The notes: generated by a model from the letters alone, not told the origin. A stretch of DNA of 64,000 nt from JBBQKG01 sp038326655 (GCA_038326655.1 JBBQKG010000003.1:1-64000), one strand, 5' to 3'; shown: positions 7,942 through 25,937, counted from the stretch's first letter. A program made the numbers and translations.

Positions 7942-8322
7942 GTGTCTACGACACAGGAGTGGATCGACGAGCTGAAGGCGATTTCGGTGATGGAGCTCGC
8001 CGAGCGCATCAAGGCGCTCGAGGAGGAGTTCGGCGTTTCGGCCACGGCGGTTGCCGCGGCCGCCCCCGCGGCTGCCGCGAGCGGCGACGGCGCGGGTGCC
8101 GAGGAGGAGCAGTCTGCTTTCGACGTGGTCCTCACGGGCCCCGGTGACAAGAAGATCCAGGTCATCAAGGTCGTCAGGGCGGCGACCGGCCTGGGCCTCA
8201 AGGAGGCGAAGGCGCTCGTCGACGAGGCGCCCAAGCCCGTCAAGGAGGGCCTCGACCGCGATGAGGCGGACAAGCTCAAGGGGGAGCTCGAAGAGGCGGG
8301 CGGCTCGGTAGAGATAAAGTAA
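7942..8322 (+). CDS. rplL: Ribosomal protein L7/L12
   Basis: A 126-residue stalk protein that recruits translation GTPases. It has an N-terminal dimerisation segment, an Ala-rich hinge (residues 38-55) and the C-terminal factor-binding domain with GLGLKEAKALVDEAP. The GTG start is two bases after the rplJ stop and is preceded by GGAGGCGGAG. A CTTG hairpin follows the gene. Confidence 0.97.
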   Translation: MSTTQEWIDELKAISVMELAERIKALEEEFGVSATAVAAAAPAAAASGDGAGAEEEQSAFDVVLTGPGDKKIQVIKVVRAATGLGLKEAKALVDEAPKPVKEGLDRDEADKLKGELEEAGGSVEIK

Positions 8323-8354
8323 GCTCGTAGACGCGTGCCGGGCATCCCTCAGCT

Positions 8355-8405
8355 GACCCGACCGGCGGCTTGCCGCCGGGAGGTCGGTTACTCCTGTGGT
8401 ACTAT
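8355..8405 (+). promoter_or_regulatory. rplL-rpoB border: CTTG hairpin and rpoB promoter
   Basis: A hairpin CCGGCGG (8362-8368), CTTG loop, CCGCCGG (8373-8379), extended by GACC/GGTC, lies 40 bases after rplL. TACTAT (8400-8405) then gives a probable -10 element for rpoBC. The arrangement, a partial terminator and then a promoter, is what one expects between rplL and rpoB. Confidence 0.6.
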
Positions 8406-8499
8406 GTTCGGTCGCGCGTAGTTTTGGCCGTCGTCTCGCCCAAAACGCCTTTTAACGCCTTCCCAGCCTTTCCCCAGCCGACCCCAGAGGAGCCGCTTC

Positions 8500-12039
<3,540 letters not shown>

Positions 12040-12105
12040 GATGTCAGCCAGGGACATCCATCTGACATCTGACATCCGAAGTACCGAATTAGCAAAGGAC
12101 AGAGC
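12040..12105 (+). repeat. rpoB-rpoC spacer with repeated (T)GACATC units
   Basis: The 66-base spacer contains GACATC at several places, including two directly adjacent TGACATC copies near 12062-12075. AAAGGAC near its end is the rpoC ribosome binding site. No function is evident. Confidence 0.55.
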
Positions 12106-16161
<4,056 letters not shown>

Positions 16162-16166
16162 CCGAC

Positions 16167-16704
16167 CTAACGGCGCGCTGCGAGCTCGTCGGCCCAGGCG
16201 AGCAGCAGCGCGACGTTGCTCGTCCTGCATGCCCTCGTGCCGGACGGTCTCGATGATCAGCGTGGGGGCGGAGCGTTCATCCGCCCACACGCGGCACGAC
16301 TCGTCCACGTTGTCGTCGATCCAGGCGAGTGGCCGCCGGTCGCCGGCATAGTCGCTGATCGCCTCGATCTTCCAGTGGGCGGCCCCGGCACGGACCCCTC
16401 CATCGAAGCTAAGGTAGGGGAGGTGGCCGGGAAGGCCCAGGAGGTGCGGCAGGTAGTCATTCGCCGTCTCCTCCCACCCGGTAGCCCAGACCAGCTCGTA
16501 GCGCGTCGCAAGCCGCTCCAGGTGCCCGGCGCAGGCCATGGATATGTAGTGCGGAACGCCGTTGATGGAATGCAGGCGACCTGGCGGGCAGCTTTCGAAC
16601 GGCGCATTCCCGGCTGCGAGCCCGTAGCCTTCACGAAACCCGAACAGGCTGATCACGCCGTCCACGTCCAGGAAGAGAATCGGTTTTTGGTCTGCTTTGA
16701 TCAC
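16167..16704 (-). CDS. HAD-superfamily hydrolase-like protein, probable frameshift
   Basis: A small HAD-like protein of about 178 residues. Motif I is ILFLDVDGVISLFG, a central motif is ELVWATGWEETAND, and the acidic motif IV region is LAWIDDNVDESC. The GTG at 16704 gives VIKADQKPILFLDVDGV, the usual compact N-terminus. The frame otherwise runs antisense into rpoC. If one base near 16215 is removed, the reading becomes LLLAWADELAARR and stops at 16167, five bases past the rpoC stop, which is the expected family ending. So either a one-base frameshift or a sequence error is present. A LexA-like box precedes it. The substrate is unknown. Confidence 0.7.
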
Positions 16705-16717
16705 AAAGAGCGTGTGA

Positions 16718-16738
16718 CGAACGTACGTTCTGAGGGTA
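16718..16738 (-). promoter_or_regulatory. LexA-like (SOS) operator and -10 element for the HAD gene
   Basis: CGAACGTACGTTCT (16718-16731) contains the perfect palindrome GAAC-GTAC-GTTC, matching the Gram-positive/actinobacterial SOS box GAACnnnnGTTC. Reading on the minus strand, TACCCT (16738-16733) is a plausible -10 just before it, so the box would cover the transcription start, 13 bases upstream of the GTG at 16704. Confidence 0.55.
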
Positions 16739-16819
16739 GTACTAGGCCGAGCGTCCAGACCATCGTCCAGAATCCAGCTGAGCTTGTAAAGCTCGAAGGG
16801 TACGCGCCCGAAATCTAGA

Positions 16820-16848
16820 AAGACGCGCCAAAGGATTAGGCGCGTCTT
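16820..16848 (+). promoter_or_regulatory. Stem-loop upstream of the DMT transporter gene
   Basis: A perfect 10-bp stem AAGACGCGCC/GGCGCGTCTT encloses a nine-base loop AAAGGATTA that contains a Shine-Dalgarno-like AAAGGA. It ends 18 bases before the TTG start at 16867, which has no other ribosome binding site. It could be a regulatory leader; I do not recognise it as a known riboswitch. Confidence 0.45.
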
Positions 16849-16866
16849 CTCCCCCATCCCCATCTC

Positions 16867-17736
16867 TTGACCGTTCAAATCGGACTACTGCTCGCGCTTG
16901 GCTGCGCGTTCGCGACCAACCTGGCCTTCCTTTGGAAGCAGCGTGGCGCGGTCGCGGCACCCGACATCGACATGCGCCGGCCACTCGCCAGCGCCGCGGC
17001 CCTCTTCCGGTCGAAGTGGTGGTCGATCGGGTTTGCAGTCGCGCTGGTCGCCTGGGTGCTGCACGTGGCGGCGCTCGCGCTGGCCCCGATCTCACTCGTG
17101 CAGGCCGTGATCTCGGGCGGCCTGGTGTTCCTGGCCGTGCTGGCCGATCGCTGCTTCGGCTTCCAGCTCGGGCGCCGCGAATGGATGGGCGTCGGGTTGA
17201 CGGCCCTCGGCCTGGCATTCCTCGGCCTGACGGTCGAGGGGGGCGCCAACAGCTCCCACTCGAGCTACTCGATCTCCGGGATGATCGCTTTCGAGGGCGC
17301 GATGATCCTGCTCGGGATGCTGCTCATGCTCTCGCACCGCGTCGAGCGGATCCGGCACCGCCACGGCGTGCTGCTGGGGGCCTCCGCGGGGATTCTCTTC
17401 GGCGTGTCCGACATCGCCATCAAGGCGCTCACCGGCACGGTGCCGGGCGACCTGCTGTCGATCGTGAGCCCCTGGTCGGGCGTCGCGATCGCGGCCTCGA
17501 TCGCGGCGTTCTACGCCTCCGCCCGCGCACTACAGGTGGGCGAGGGGCTTTCGACGATCGCGATCACGACGGTGTCCGCGAACGTCTCGGCGATCCTCGG
17601 CGGGATCCTGGTCTTCGGCGACCCACTGGGCGACGATGCCTTCGCGATCACCGCCCGCGCGTGCGCCTTCACGCTTGTGATCGCCGCCGCGGCGCTCACC
17701 CCCGCGCCGGTGCGCGCGGCCTCCCGCACCGCCTAG
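16867..17736 (+). CDS. DMT/EamA-type membrane transporter
   Basis: A 289-residue polytopic membrane protein with about nine to ten hydrophobic helices (for example LLLALGCAFATNLAFLWKQR at the N-terminus and ALLLAG-like segments through to residue 280). The composition and the internal duplication resemble drug/metabolite transporter (EamA) and NIPA-like families. The substrate is unknown. The TTG start at 16867 is the only canonical start before the first helix, and there is no clear Shine-Dalgarno sequence. It lies between rpoC and rpsL and diverges from the HAD gene. Confidence 0.75.
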   Translation: MTVQIGLLLALGCAFATNLAFLWKQRGAVAAPDIDMRRPLASAAALFRSKWWSIGFAVALVAWVLHVAALALAPISLVQAVISGGLVFLAVLADRCFGFQLGRREWMGVGLTALGLAFLGLTVEGGANSSHSSYSISGMIAFEGAMILLGMLLMLSHRVERIRHRHGVLLGASAGILFGVSDIAIKALTGTVPGDLLSIVSPWSGVAIAASIAAFYASARALQVGEGLSTIAITTVSANVSAILGGILVFGDPLGDDAFAITARACAFTLVIAAAALTPAPVRAASRTA

Positions 17737-17766
17737 CGCTCCGGGCGACCGCTCAGCCCGACTCCC

Positions 17767-17794
17767 TCGACGGCGGTCTGGCCCCTGCTACCAT
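17767..17794 (+). promoter_or_regulatory. rpsL promoter
   Basis: TCGACG (17767-17772) and TACCAT (17789-17794) are separated by 16 bases and match -35/-10 elements (extended by TGC before the -10). The rpsL ATG is only ten bases after the -10 and has no Shine-Dalgarno sequence, so the mRNA is probably leaderless or nearly so. Confidence 0.6.
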
Positions 17795-17804
17795 CCCGCC
17801 CCGC

Positions 17805-18200
17805 ATGCCAAGCATCGCTCAGCTGGTACGAAAGGGCCGCACGCGCCCGAAGAAGAAGATCTCCACGCCCGGCCTCAAGTCGAGTCAGCGCGGCAAGCGG
17901 CGCATCGCCGCACCGCAGCGCCGGGGCGTGTGTACGCGGGTCTATACGACGACGCCGAAGAAGCCGAACTCGGCGCTTCGCAAGGTCGCCCGTGTGCGCC
18001 TCACGAACGGCATGGAGGTGACCGCCTACATACCGGGCGAGGGCCACAACCTCCAGGAGCACTCCGTCGTGCTCGTCAGGGGTGGCCGCGTCAAGGACCT
18101 GCCGGGCGTCCGGTACAAGGTCGTGCGCGGCACGCTGGATGCGGCCGGTGTCTCGGACCGCAAGAAGGCGCGTTCGCAGTACGGCGTGAAGGCCCCTTAG
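17805..18200 (+). CDS. rpsL: Ribosomal protein S12
   Basis: A 131-residue S12 of the decoding centre. The start MPSIAQLVRKGRTRPKKK fits the family. The conserved TTTPKKPNSALRKVARVRL and PGVRYKVVRGTLD segments have the streptomycin-sensitive lysines. It heads the rpsL-rpsG-fusA-tuf (str) cluster. There is no ribosome binding site; see the promoter entry. Confidence 0.97.
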   Translation: MPSIAQLVRKGRTRPKKKISTPGLKSSQRGKRRIAAPQRRGVCTRVYTTTPKKPNSALRKVARVRLTNGMEVTAYIPGEGHNLQEHSVVLVRGGRVKDLPGVRYKVVRGTLDAAGVSDRKKARSQYGVKAP

Positions 18201-18369
18201 GCGTAGTGCCCCGCCCCGGGAATCACACCCATGCTGAGCCGCTGCAAAGCTTCGCGGCTGCTTCGTCCTCGGGCATGTCCATGCCTTTGAGCATGGCCAG
18301 TGCCCTGCGTCCTTGCCCCGCTCGCTTTTCGCGGTCGGAATCGGGCATGACCCCCGAGGCGCGACACTA

Positions 18370-18840
18370 GTGCCTCGCCGCGGCGACATTTCACCCCGGC
18401 AGATCGAGCCGGACAAGCTGCACAACAGCCGGCTCGTCCAGCAGGTGATCAACAAGGTCATGGCGGATGGGAAGAAGTCCACGGCCGAGAAGATCACCTA
18501 TGAGGCGCTCGACATCCTTTCGCGCAAGAGCGGCAAGGAACCGGTGGAGGCGCTGGAGCACTCGATCAAGGTGCTCACGCCCGTGCTCGAGGTCCGGTCG
18601 CGGCGCGTCGGTGGCGCCACCTACCAGGTGCCCGTCGAGGTGCCAGCCCGCCGGGCGCGCACGCTCGCGGTCCGCTGGCTCGTCGAGTTCGCGAGGCGCC
18701 GCCGGGAGAAGTCGATGTCGCAGCGGCTCGCGAACGAGCTGATCGACGCGGGTGAGCAGCAGGGCGACGCCTACAAGCGCAAGGACGACATCTACCGCAT
18801 GGCGCAGGCCAACAAGGCCTTTGCGCACTACCGCTGGTAG
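18370..18840 (+). CDS. rpsG: Ribosomal protein S7
   Basis: A 156-residue S7, the exact usual length when started at the GTG (VPRRGDISPRQIEPDK). It organises the 30S head and binds 16S rRNA. The longer upstream frame is rejected because it adds 19 unrelated residues. The 169-base gap from rpsL is unusually long for this pair and contains several small GC hairpins but no gene. Confidence 0.96.
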   Translation: MPRRGDISPRQIEPDKLHNSRLVQQVINKVMADGKKSTAEKITYEALDILSRKSGKEPVEALEHSIKVLTPVLEVRSRRVGGATYQVPVEVPARRARTLAVRWLVEFARRRREKSMSQRLANELIDAGEQQGDAYKRKDDIYRMAQANKAFAHYRW

Positions 18841-18848
18841 GGAAAAGG

Positions 18849-18874
18849 CCGTTCGCCGCCAAGGCGGCGGCAGG
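18849..18874 (-). terminator. CAAG/CTTG hairpin between rpsG and a convergent gene
   Basis: CGCCGCC (18854-18860), AA, GGCGGCG (18863-18869) forms a hairpin with a CAAG loop on plus and CTTG on minus. On the minus strand it is followed by CGGCCTTTTCC, so it is best read as the terminator of the membrane protein gene that ends at 18880. Confidence 0.6.
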
Positions 18875-18879
18875 GTTGG

Positions 18880-19434
18880 CTAGGGACGGTCGTGCCCAAG
18901 CTGGCTCAACGCCAGTAGGCGTGCCAGCAGCAAGCCGGCGGCAAGCGTCACCAGTGCGCCGGCGAGCTCGATCCAGAAGCCCGGTCCGGGGTCGGCCTGA
19001 CCGATCAGCTTCCCGCTCGTGATGCCGGACGACGTCACATCCGGCAGGTCGGCGATCAGGACGATCCCGAGCGCGATCGCGCCGAGCGCGGCGGCCGCGA
19101 TCGCGGGCATGGATTGCTCGGTCCAGCGCGCGGCGAGCGCCGCCAGCCCCGCCGCGATGCCGATCACGAGCAGGGCCGAGGAGCCCTTCCGGGTCGCCTC
19201 CGCCCCGGGGATCAGCTGACCGGCGAGATCGACGAACCGGACCACCTCGAGGAACTTCGCCAGCACCAGCAGCGCGGCGCCGAGGAGGGCGGCAACCGTG
19301 ACGATCGTGAGAGCGTTCGACCGAAGGAGGCTCCAGGCACGCTCGCGAAGCCGCCCGAAGCCCACGAGAATTCGCTCCAAGACGGCCGCGGATCCCGCGC
19401 CGGAAGGGCCTTCAGGCCGATTTTGGGCGTTCAA
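18880..19434 (-). CDS. Small membrane protein, four hydrophobic segments
   Basis: A 184-residue protein of unknown function inserted between rpsG and fusA on the opposite strand. It has four probable transmembrane helices: ALTIVTVAALLGAALLVLA (about 41-59), SSALLVIGIAAGLAALAA, AIAAAALGAIALGIVLIA and a last one near 155-175. The TTG at 19434 is the longest start; a shorter start before VLERILVGFGRL is possible. No recognisable catalytic motif is seen. It lies head to head with the fusA promoter region. Confidence 0.6.
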   Translation of the reverse strand: MNAQNRPEGPSGAGSAAVLERILVGFGRLRERAWSLLRSNALTIVTVAALLGAALLVLAKFLEVVRFVDLAGQLIPGAEATRKGSSALLVIGIAAGLAALAARWTEQSMPAIAAAALGAIALGIVLIADLPDVTSSGITSGKLIGQADPGPGFWIELAGALVTLAAGLLLARLLALSQLGHDRP

Positions 19435-19442
19435 AGCTCTGC

Positions 19443-19634
19443 TAACATCGGCTGAGTCCCTGACGCAGTTATATCCGTTGACCGGCCGGCTTCAGCCGGT
19501 TCGGGAAGGCGTTATAGGGGCATCCTCGAAATGGAGCACAGCACTCGATAGACACAGCCACACGGGTCGCAGCGACATGGGCCCGTTTCGGGCTCTTTTC
19601 TTTTTCCGCCACAGACCAACCCCCGCTGACGAGA
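19443..19634 (+). promoter_or_regulatory. fusA promoter and leader
   Basis: TAACAT (19443-19448, preceded by TGC) is a probable -10 element. The roughly 180-base leader contains CCGGC-TTCA-GCCGG (about 19486-19499) and a terminator-like hairpin GCCCG (19581-19585), TTT, CGGGC (19589-19593) followed by TCTTTTCTTTTT. The second hairpin, 40 bases before the ATG, could attenuate transcription of fusA-tuf. Confidence 0.55.
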
Positions 19635-21740
19635 ATGCCACGAGAAATAGAACTTTCAAACCTTCGCAACATCGGCATCATGGCCCACATCGATGCCGGC
19701 AAGACCACCACGACAGAGCGGATCCTCTACTACACGGGCCGTACCCACAAGATGGGCGAGGTCCACGAGGGCGCTGCCGTCATGGACTGGATGGAGCAGG
19801 AGCAGGAGCGGGGGATCACGATCACCTCGGCGGCCACCGCTTGCGTTTGGAACGAGCATCGCATCAACATCATCGACACGCCGGGGCACGTCGACTTCAC
19901 GGTCGAGGTGGAGCGGTCGCTGCGCGTCCTCGACGGCGCGATCGCGCTCTTCGACTCCGTCGCCGGCGTCGAGCCGCAGTCCGAGACGGTCTGGCGGCAG
20001 GCCGACAAGTACCGGGTCCCGCGGATCGCCTACATCAACAAGATGGACCGCACCGGCGCCGACTTCTATGCGGCGGTGGAGACGATGCGCAACCGCTTGG
20101 GCGCGCACCCGCTGCCGATCCAACTTCCGATCGGCCAGGAGTCCGGCTTCACCGGCGTCGTGGACCTCGTGACCGAGCGCGCCCTCGTCTGGGCCGACGA
20201 GCTCGGCACCGAGTGGCAGGACGAGGCAATCCCCCCGGAGCTCCAAGAGCAGGCACACGAGCAGCGCACCCACCTGGTCGAGGCCTGCGCCGACTACGAC
20301 GACGAGCTGATGGAGGCCTACCTCGCCGAGGAGAAGATATCCCCGGAGCGGATCAAGAAGGCCCTGCGTCAGGCCACGCTCGACATCAAGGTCACGCCGG
20401 TGCTCTGCGGCTCGAGCTTCAAGAACAAGGGCGTCCAGCCCCTGCTCGACGCGGTCATCGCCTACCTCCCTTCTCCCCTCGACGTGCCCGCGGTCACGGG
20501 CGTCGAGCCCACGCGCGACGGCGAGGGCAACCAGGCCGAGCGTCCCGCCGACGACAGCGTGCCGTTCGCGGCCCTCGCGTTCAAGGTGATGGCGGACCCC
20601 TACGTCGGCAAGCTCACCTATTTCCGCGTCTACTCCGGAGCGCTGAAGGCGGGCGCGAAGATCCTCAACGCGAGCACCGGGCGCACCGAGCGGATCGGCC
20701 GCATCCTCGAGATGCACGCCAACCACCGCGAGGAGCGCGAGGACATCTCCGCGGGCGACATCGTCGCCGGCGTGGGCCTCAAGCAGACCTCCACCGGTGA
20801 CACGCTCTGCGATCCGTTGGCGCCCATCAAGCTCGAGACGATCGAGTTCCCGGAGCCGGTGATCGCAGTTTCGATCGAGCCGAAGACGAAGGCCGACCAG
20901 GAGAAGCTGGGCGCCTCGCTAGCGCGCCTTGCCGAGGAGGACCCCACGTTCCAGGTTCGCAGCGACGAGGAGACCGGCCAGACCCTCATCTCCGGGATGG
21001 GCGAGCTCCACCTCGAGGTGATCGTGGACAGGCTGTTGCGGGAGTTCAAGGTCGACGCGAACGTCGGCCGCCCGCAGGTCGCCTACCGCGAGACGGTCCG
21101 CCAGGCGGTCACCAAGATCCAGGGTCGCTTCGTCCGCCAGACCGGCGGCCGCGGCCAGTACGGCCACGCCGTGATCAACCTCGAGCCGGCCCCGGGTGAG
21201 GGCTTCGACTTCGTGAACAAGATCAAGGGCGGCGCGATTCCCTCCGAGTTCATCCCGGCCGTCGAGCAGGGCATCGAGGAGGCACTCGAGACCGGCGTCA
21301 AGGCCGGCTACCCGATGGTGGACGTCCGCGTGACGCTCACCGACGGCTCCTACCACGACGTCGACTCCTCGGAGATGGCGTTCAAGATTGCCGGCTCGAT
21401 GGCGGTTCAGGAGGCCGCGCGTCGCGCGAAGCCCGTGCTGCTCGAGCCGATCATGGCCGTCGAGGTCGTGACGCCCGAGGACTTCATGGGAGACGTGATC
21501 GGCGACCTGAACAGGCGCCGCGGCCGGATCGAGGGCATGGAGCCGCGCGGCAACACCCAGGTGATCCGCGCATTCGTGCCGCTCGCCCAGATGTTCGGAT
21601 ACGCCACCGACCTGCGCTCGCAGACGCAGGGGCGGGCGACGTATACCATGCAGTTTGACCACTACGCCGAGATGCCGTCGGCACTCGCGGAAGAGGTCAC
21701 GGAGCAGCGAAGCGGCACCCCTGTGGGCGCCACGGCGTAA
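19635..21740 (+). CDS. fusA: Elongation factor G
   Basis: A 701-residue translocation GTPase. G1 is AHIDAGKTTTTERIL, the G2 region includes RGITITSAAT, G3 is DTPGHVDF and G4 is NKMDRTGADF. Domain IV contains GQYGHAVINLEP and domain V ends in the usual region. The length is that of a standard bacterial EF-G rather than EF-G2. It is separated from rpsG by an oppositely oriented membrane protein gene, so it has its own promoter. Confidence 0.98.
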   Translation: MPREIELSNLRNIGIMAHIDAGKTTTTERILYYTGRTHKMGEVHEGAAVMDWMEQEQERGITITSAATACVWNEHRINIIDTPGHVDFTVEVERSLRVLDGAIALFDSVAGVEPQSETVWRQADKYRVPRIAYINKMDRTGADFYAAVETMRNRLGAHPLPIQLPIGQESGFTGVVDLVTERALVWADELGTEWQDEAIPPELQEQAHEQRTHLVEACADYDDELMEAYLAEEKISPERIKKALRQATLDIKVTPVLCGSSFKNKGVQPLLDAVIAYLPSPLDVPAVTGVEPTRDGEGNQAERPADDSVPFAALAFKVMADPYVGKLTYFRVYSGALKAGAKILNASTGRTERIGRILEMHANHREEREDISAGDIVAGVGLKQTSTGDTLCDPLAPIKLETIEFPEPVIAVSIEPKTKADQEKLGASLARLAEEDPTFQVRSDEETGQTLISGMGELHLEVIVDRLLREFKVDANVGRPQVAYRETVRQAVTKIQGRFVRQTGGRGQYGHAVINLEPAPGEGFDFVNKIKGGAIPSEFIPAVEQGIEEALETGVKAGYPMVDVRVTLTDGSYHDVDSSEMAFKIAGSMAVQEAARRAKPVLLEPIMAVEVVTPEDFMGDVIGDLNRRRGRIEGMEPRGNTQVIRAFVPLAQMFGYATDLRSQTQGRATYTMQFDHYAEMPSALAEEVTEQRSGTPVGATA

Positions 21741-21904
21741 CCCGTTCTGCGAAGCTCGGGGACTCCCGGGCGCCGCAAGCCGCCCATGTGCGGGTTCCGG
21801 CTATATTTCGCGGTTGGCCACGCGTCCCGCCGCGATGGTCGTGAGCACGCCCGGAGCGTCTGCGCGGTTCTTTCAACCGAGATGCAAGTTAGGAGCTGAG
21901 AAAG
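21741..21904 (+). promoter_or_regulatory. fusA-tuf spacer with possible tuf promoter
   Basis: This 164-base spacer holds TATATT (21802-21807), a candidate -10 element without a clear -35, and the tuf ribosome binding site AGGAG (21891-21895). No gene is seen. Confidence 0.4.
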
Positions 21905-23092
<1,188 letters not shown>

Positions 23093-23095
23093 CAC

Positions 23096-23120
23096 CGAAG
23101 GGCGGGTTTCCCGCCCTTCG
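23096..23120 (+). terminator. Hairpin after tuf
   Basis: A perfect 11-bp inverted repeat CGAAGGGCGGG-TTT-CCCGCCCTTCG starts four bases after the tuf stop. There is no T-run, so termination may be partial or Rho-assisted, or the hairpin may protect the mRNA 3' end. Confidence 0.65.
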
Positions 23121-23145
23121 CCAGGAAGACGATGGATACGAGTAC

Positions 23146-23174
23146 AGGGGCGAAGCCCGGCGGGCTTCGCCTCT
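23146..23174 (+). promoter_or_regulatory. Hairpin in the S10 operon leader
   Basis: A 13-bp stem (23146-23158 with 23162-23174, one G-T pair) around GGC lies 27 bases before the rpsJ ATG. It is the second hairpin in the 109-base tuf-rpsJ gap and may take part in control of the S10 operon. Confidence 0.45.
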
Positions 23175-23201
23175 GAGGCGTAAAGAAAGTCCAAGAAAAG
23201 C

Positions 23202-23522
23202 ATGGCGGCAATAGCGCAAAACAAGATCAGGATCAGGCTCAAGGCCTACGACCACGAGGCGATCGACCGCGCTGCGGCCGAGATCGTGGAGACGGCCGAG
23301 CGCACCGGCGCGACCGTGTCGGGCCCGGTTCCCCTGCCGACCGAGAAGAACGTCTACGTCGTGATCCGGGGCCCGTTCAAGGACAAGGACTCCCGCGAGC
23401 ACTTCGAGATCCGCACGCACAAGCGGCTGATCGACATCCATCAGCCCAGCCCGAAGACGGTCGACTCGCTCCAGCGCCTGGACCACCTTCCGGCCGGCGT
23501 GGACATCGAGATCAGGCTGTAG
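23202..23522 (+). CDS. rpsJ: Ribosomal protein S10
   Basis: A 106-residue S10 (also NusE, the partner of NusG in transcription-translation coupling). It contains IRIRLKAYDHEAIDRAA, SGPVPLPTEKN and HKRLIDI. It is the first gene of the S10 operon. Only a weak A-rich ribosome binding site (AAGAAAAG) precedes the ATG. Confidence 0.97.
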   Translation: MAAIAQNKIRIRLKAYDHEAIDRAAAEIVETAERTGATVSGPVPLPTEKNVYVVIRGPFKDKDSREHFEIRTHKRLIDIHQPSPKTVDSLQRLDHLPAGVDIEIRL

Positions 23523-23532
23523 GCAGGGCGAG

Positions 23533-24156
23533 ATGGCAGGCATCCTGGGACGCAAGGTCGGCATGACTCAGCTGTTTACCGAAGAGGGCGAGCGCATTCC
23601 TGCGACCGTGATCGAGGCCGGCCCCTGCTGGGTGACCGGCGTCCGCGAGCCCGAGCGGGACGGCTATCGCGCCGTGCAGCTCGCGTTCGGCGCGGGGAAG
23701 GAGCGGCGGCTCGGCAAGCCGCGCCTGGGCCACCTCAAGAAGGCGGGCGCGCCGGCGTTGAGACACGTGGTCGAGTTCCGGCTCGACGAGGGCGAGGACG
23801 CCGACCCGAAGATCGGCGAGCAGGTGACTGTCGACGCATTCGAGCGCGGCCAGCGCGTGAAGGTGAGCGGCCGCTCGAAGGGCAAGGGCTTCCAGGGCAC
23901 GATCAAGCGCCACAACTTCCACCGCGGCCCGGTCAGCCACGGCTCCCACAATGTCCGGGCGCCCGGCTCGATCGGCGCGAGCGCGACTCCGTCGCGCGTC
24001 ATCAAGGGCGTCCGCATGCCCGGGCACATGGGACACGAGCGTGTGACCCAGCCCGGCCTCGAGGTCGTCGAAGTGGACGCGAGCCGCAACCTGCTGATCG
24101 TTCGCGGCGCGGTTCCCGGCCCCCGGGGCGGGCTCGTGGAGGTGCGCAGTGCCTAG
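23533..24156 (+). CDS. rplC: Ribosomal protein L3
   Basis: A 207-residue L3, an early-assembly protein that reaches the peptidyl transferase centre. GILGRKVGMTQLF at the N-terminus and the central loop GSHNVRAPGSIGASATPSRV are typical. The GGCGAG upstream of the ATG is a moderate ribosome binding site. The gene overlaps rplD by eight bases. Confidence 0.97.
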   Translation: MAGILGRKVGMTQLFTEEGERIPATVIEAGPCWVTGVREPERDGYRAVQLAFGAGKERRLGKPRLGHLKKAGAPALRHVVEFRLDEGEDADPKIGEQVTVDAFERGQRVKVSGRSKGKGFQGTIKRHNFHRGPVSHGSHNVRAPGSIGASATPSRVIKGVRMPGHMGHERVTQPGLEVVEVDASRNLLIVRGAVPGPRGGLVEVRSA

Positions 24157-24781
24157 CGCCAAGCGGCTTGCAGGCCAGGGCAGCGTCGAGCTGCCCGAAC
24201 CGGTCTTCTCCGAACGCTTCCACAACGACCTCGTCTACGAGGCGGTGCGCGCCGAGCAGCTCGCGCGGCGTCGCGGGACGGCCTCCACGCGTGACCGCGG
24301 GGCGGCCAGGGGCGGCGGGGCGAAGCCGTGGCGCCAGAAGGGCACCGGGCGTGCGAGGATCGGCTCGATCCGTGCGCCGCACTGGACCGGCGGCGGCGTC
24401 GCTTTCGGTCCCACCCCGCGCGACTACACGGTGAAGGTCAACCGCAAGGCACGCCGCCGGGCGCTCCGCGCCGCACTCAGCGTCCACGCGGATCGCGGCA
24501 GCATCTGGATCGTGGACGCCTCGTCCTTCGACTCACCTTCCACGAAGGCCGCAGCAGCGGTACTCGACGGCCTCGACGCAGCGGGTCGTGTGCTCCTCCT
24601 GCTCGGCCCCGAGGAGTCGAACTGCGCGCTGTCCTTCCGAAACATCCCGCGAGCGGTGGTGCTCCCGGGCCGGGACGCCGGCGTCGCCGACGTGCTCGGA
24701 GCGGCCCATTTGCTCGTCTCAGAGGCCGCGCTTGAGGAGCTTGCCGGCGTGGCCGGCCCGACCGGCGGGGGAGGTGCCTGA
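24149..24781 (+). CDS. rplD: Ribosomal protein L4
   Basis: A 210-residue L4 that lines the exit tunnel. The extended loop region (KPWRQKGTGRARIGSIRAPH) and the conserved FGPTPRDYTVKVNRKARRRA are clear. The GTG start at 24149 lies inside the end of rplC. It overlaps rplW by one base (TGATG). Confidence 0.96.
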   Translation: MPSAKRLAGQGSVELPEPVFSERFHNDLVYEAVRAEQLARRRGTASTRDRGAARGGGAKPWRQKGTGRARIGSIRAPHWTGGGVAFGPTPRDYTVKVNRKARRRALRAALSVHADRGSIWIVDASSFDSPSTKAAAAVLDGLDAAGRVLLLLGPEESNCALSFRNIPRAVVLPGRDAGVADVLGAAHLLVSEAALEELAGVAGPTGGGGA

Positions 24782-25077
24782 TGGACGCGCGCCAGATCGT
24801 CAGGCAACCGATCATCTCCGAGAAGAGCTACGCGCTGATCGCTGACAACAAGTACACATTCCGGGTGCACCCGAGCGCCCACAAGACCCAGATCCGCAAG
24901 GCGGTCGAAGACATCTTCAACGTCCGGGTGGTGGACGTGCGCACGATGCGCCAGAAGCCCAAGCCAAAGCGCCGCGGCTGGACGTCGGGGCACACGCGTT
25001 CCTGGAAGAAGGCGATCGTGGAGCTTGCTCCCGGCGAGCGGATCGAGCTTTTCGAAGGCGCCTCGCGGGCGGAATAG
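24781..25077 (+). CDS. rplW: Ribosomal protein L23
   Basis: A 98-residue L23, the docking site for trigger factor and signal recognition particle at the tunnel exit. Conserved text includes IVRQPIISEKSYALI and DIFNVRVVDVRTM. The start overlaps the rplD stop by one base. Confidence 0.97.
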   Translation: MDARQIVRQPIISEKSYALIADNKYTFRVHPSAHKTQIRKAVEDIFNVRVVDVRTMRQKPKPKRRGWTSGHTRSWKKAIVELAPGERIELFEGASRAE

Positions 25078-25086
25078 GAGCAGCTG

Positions 25087-25929
<843 letters not shown>

Positions 25930-25937
25930 TCGGCTAG

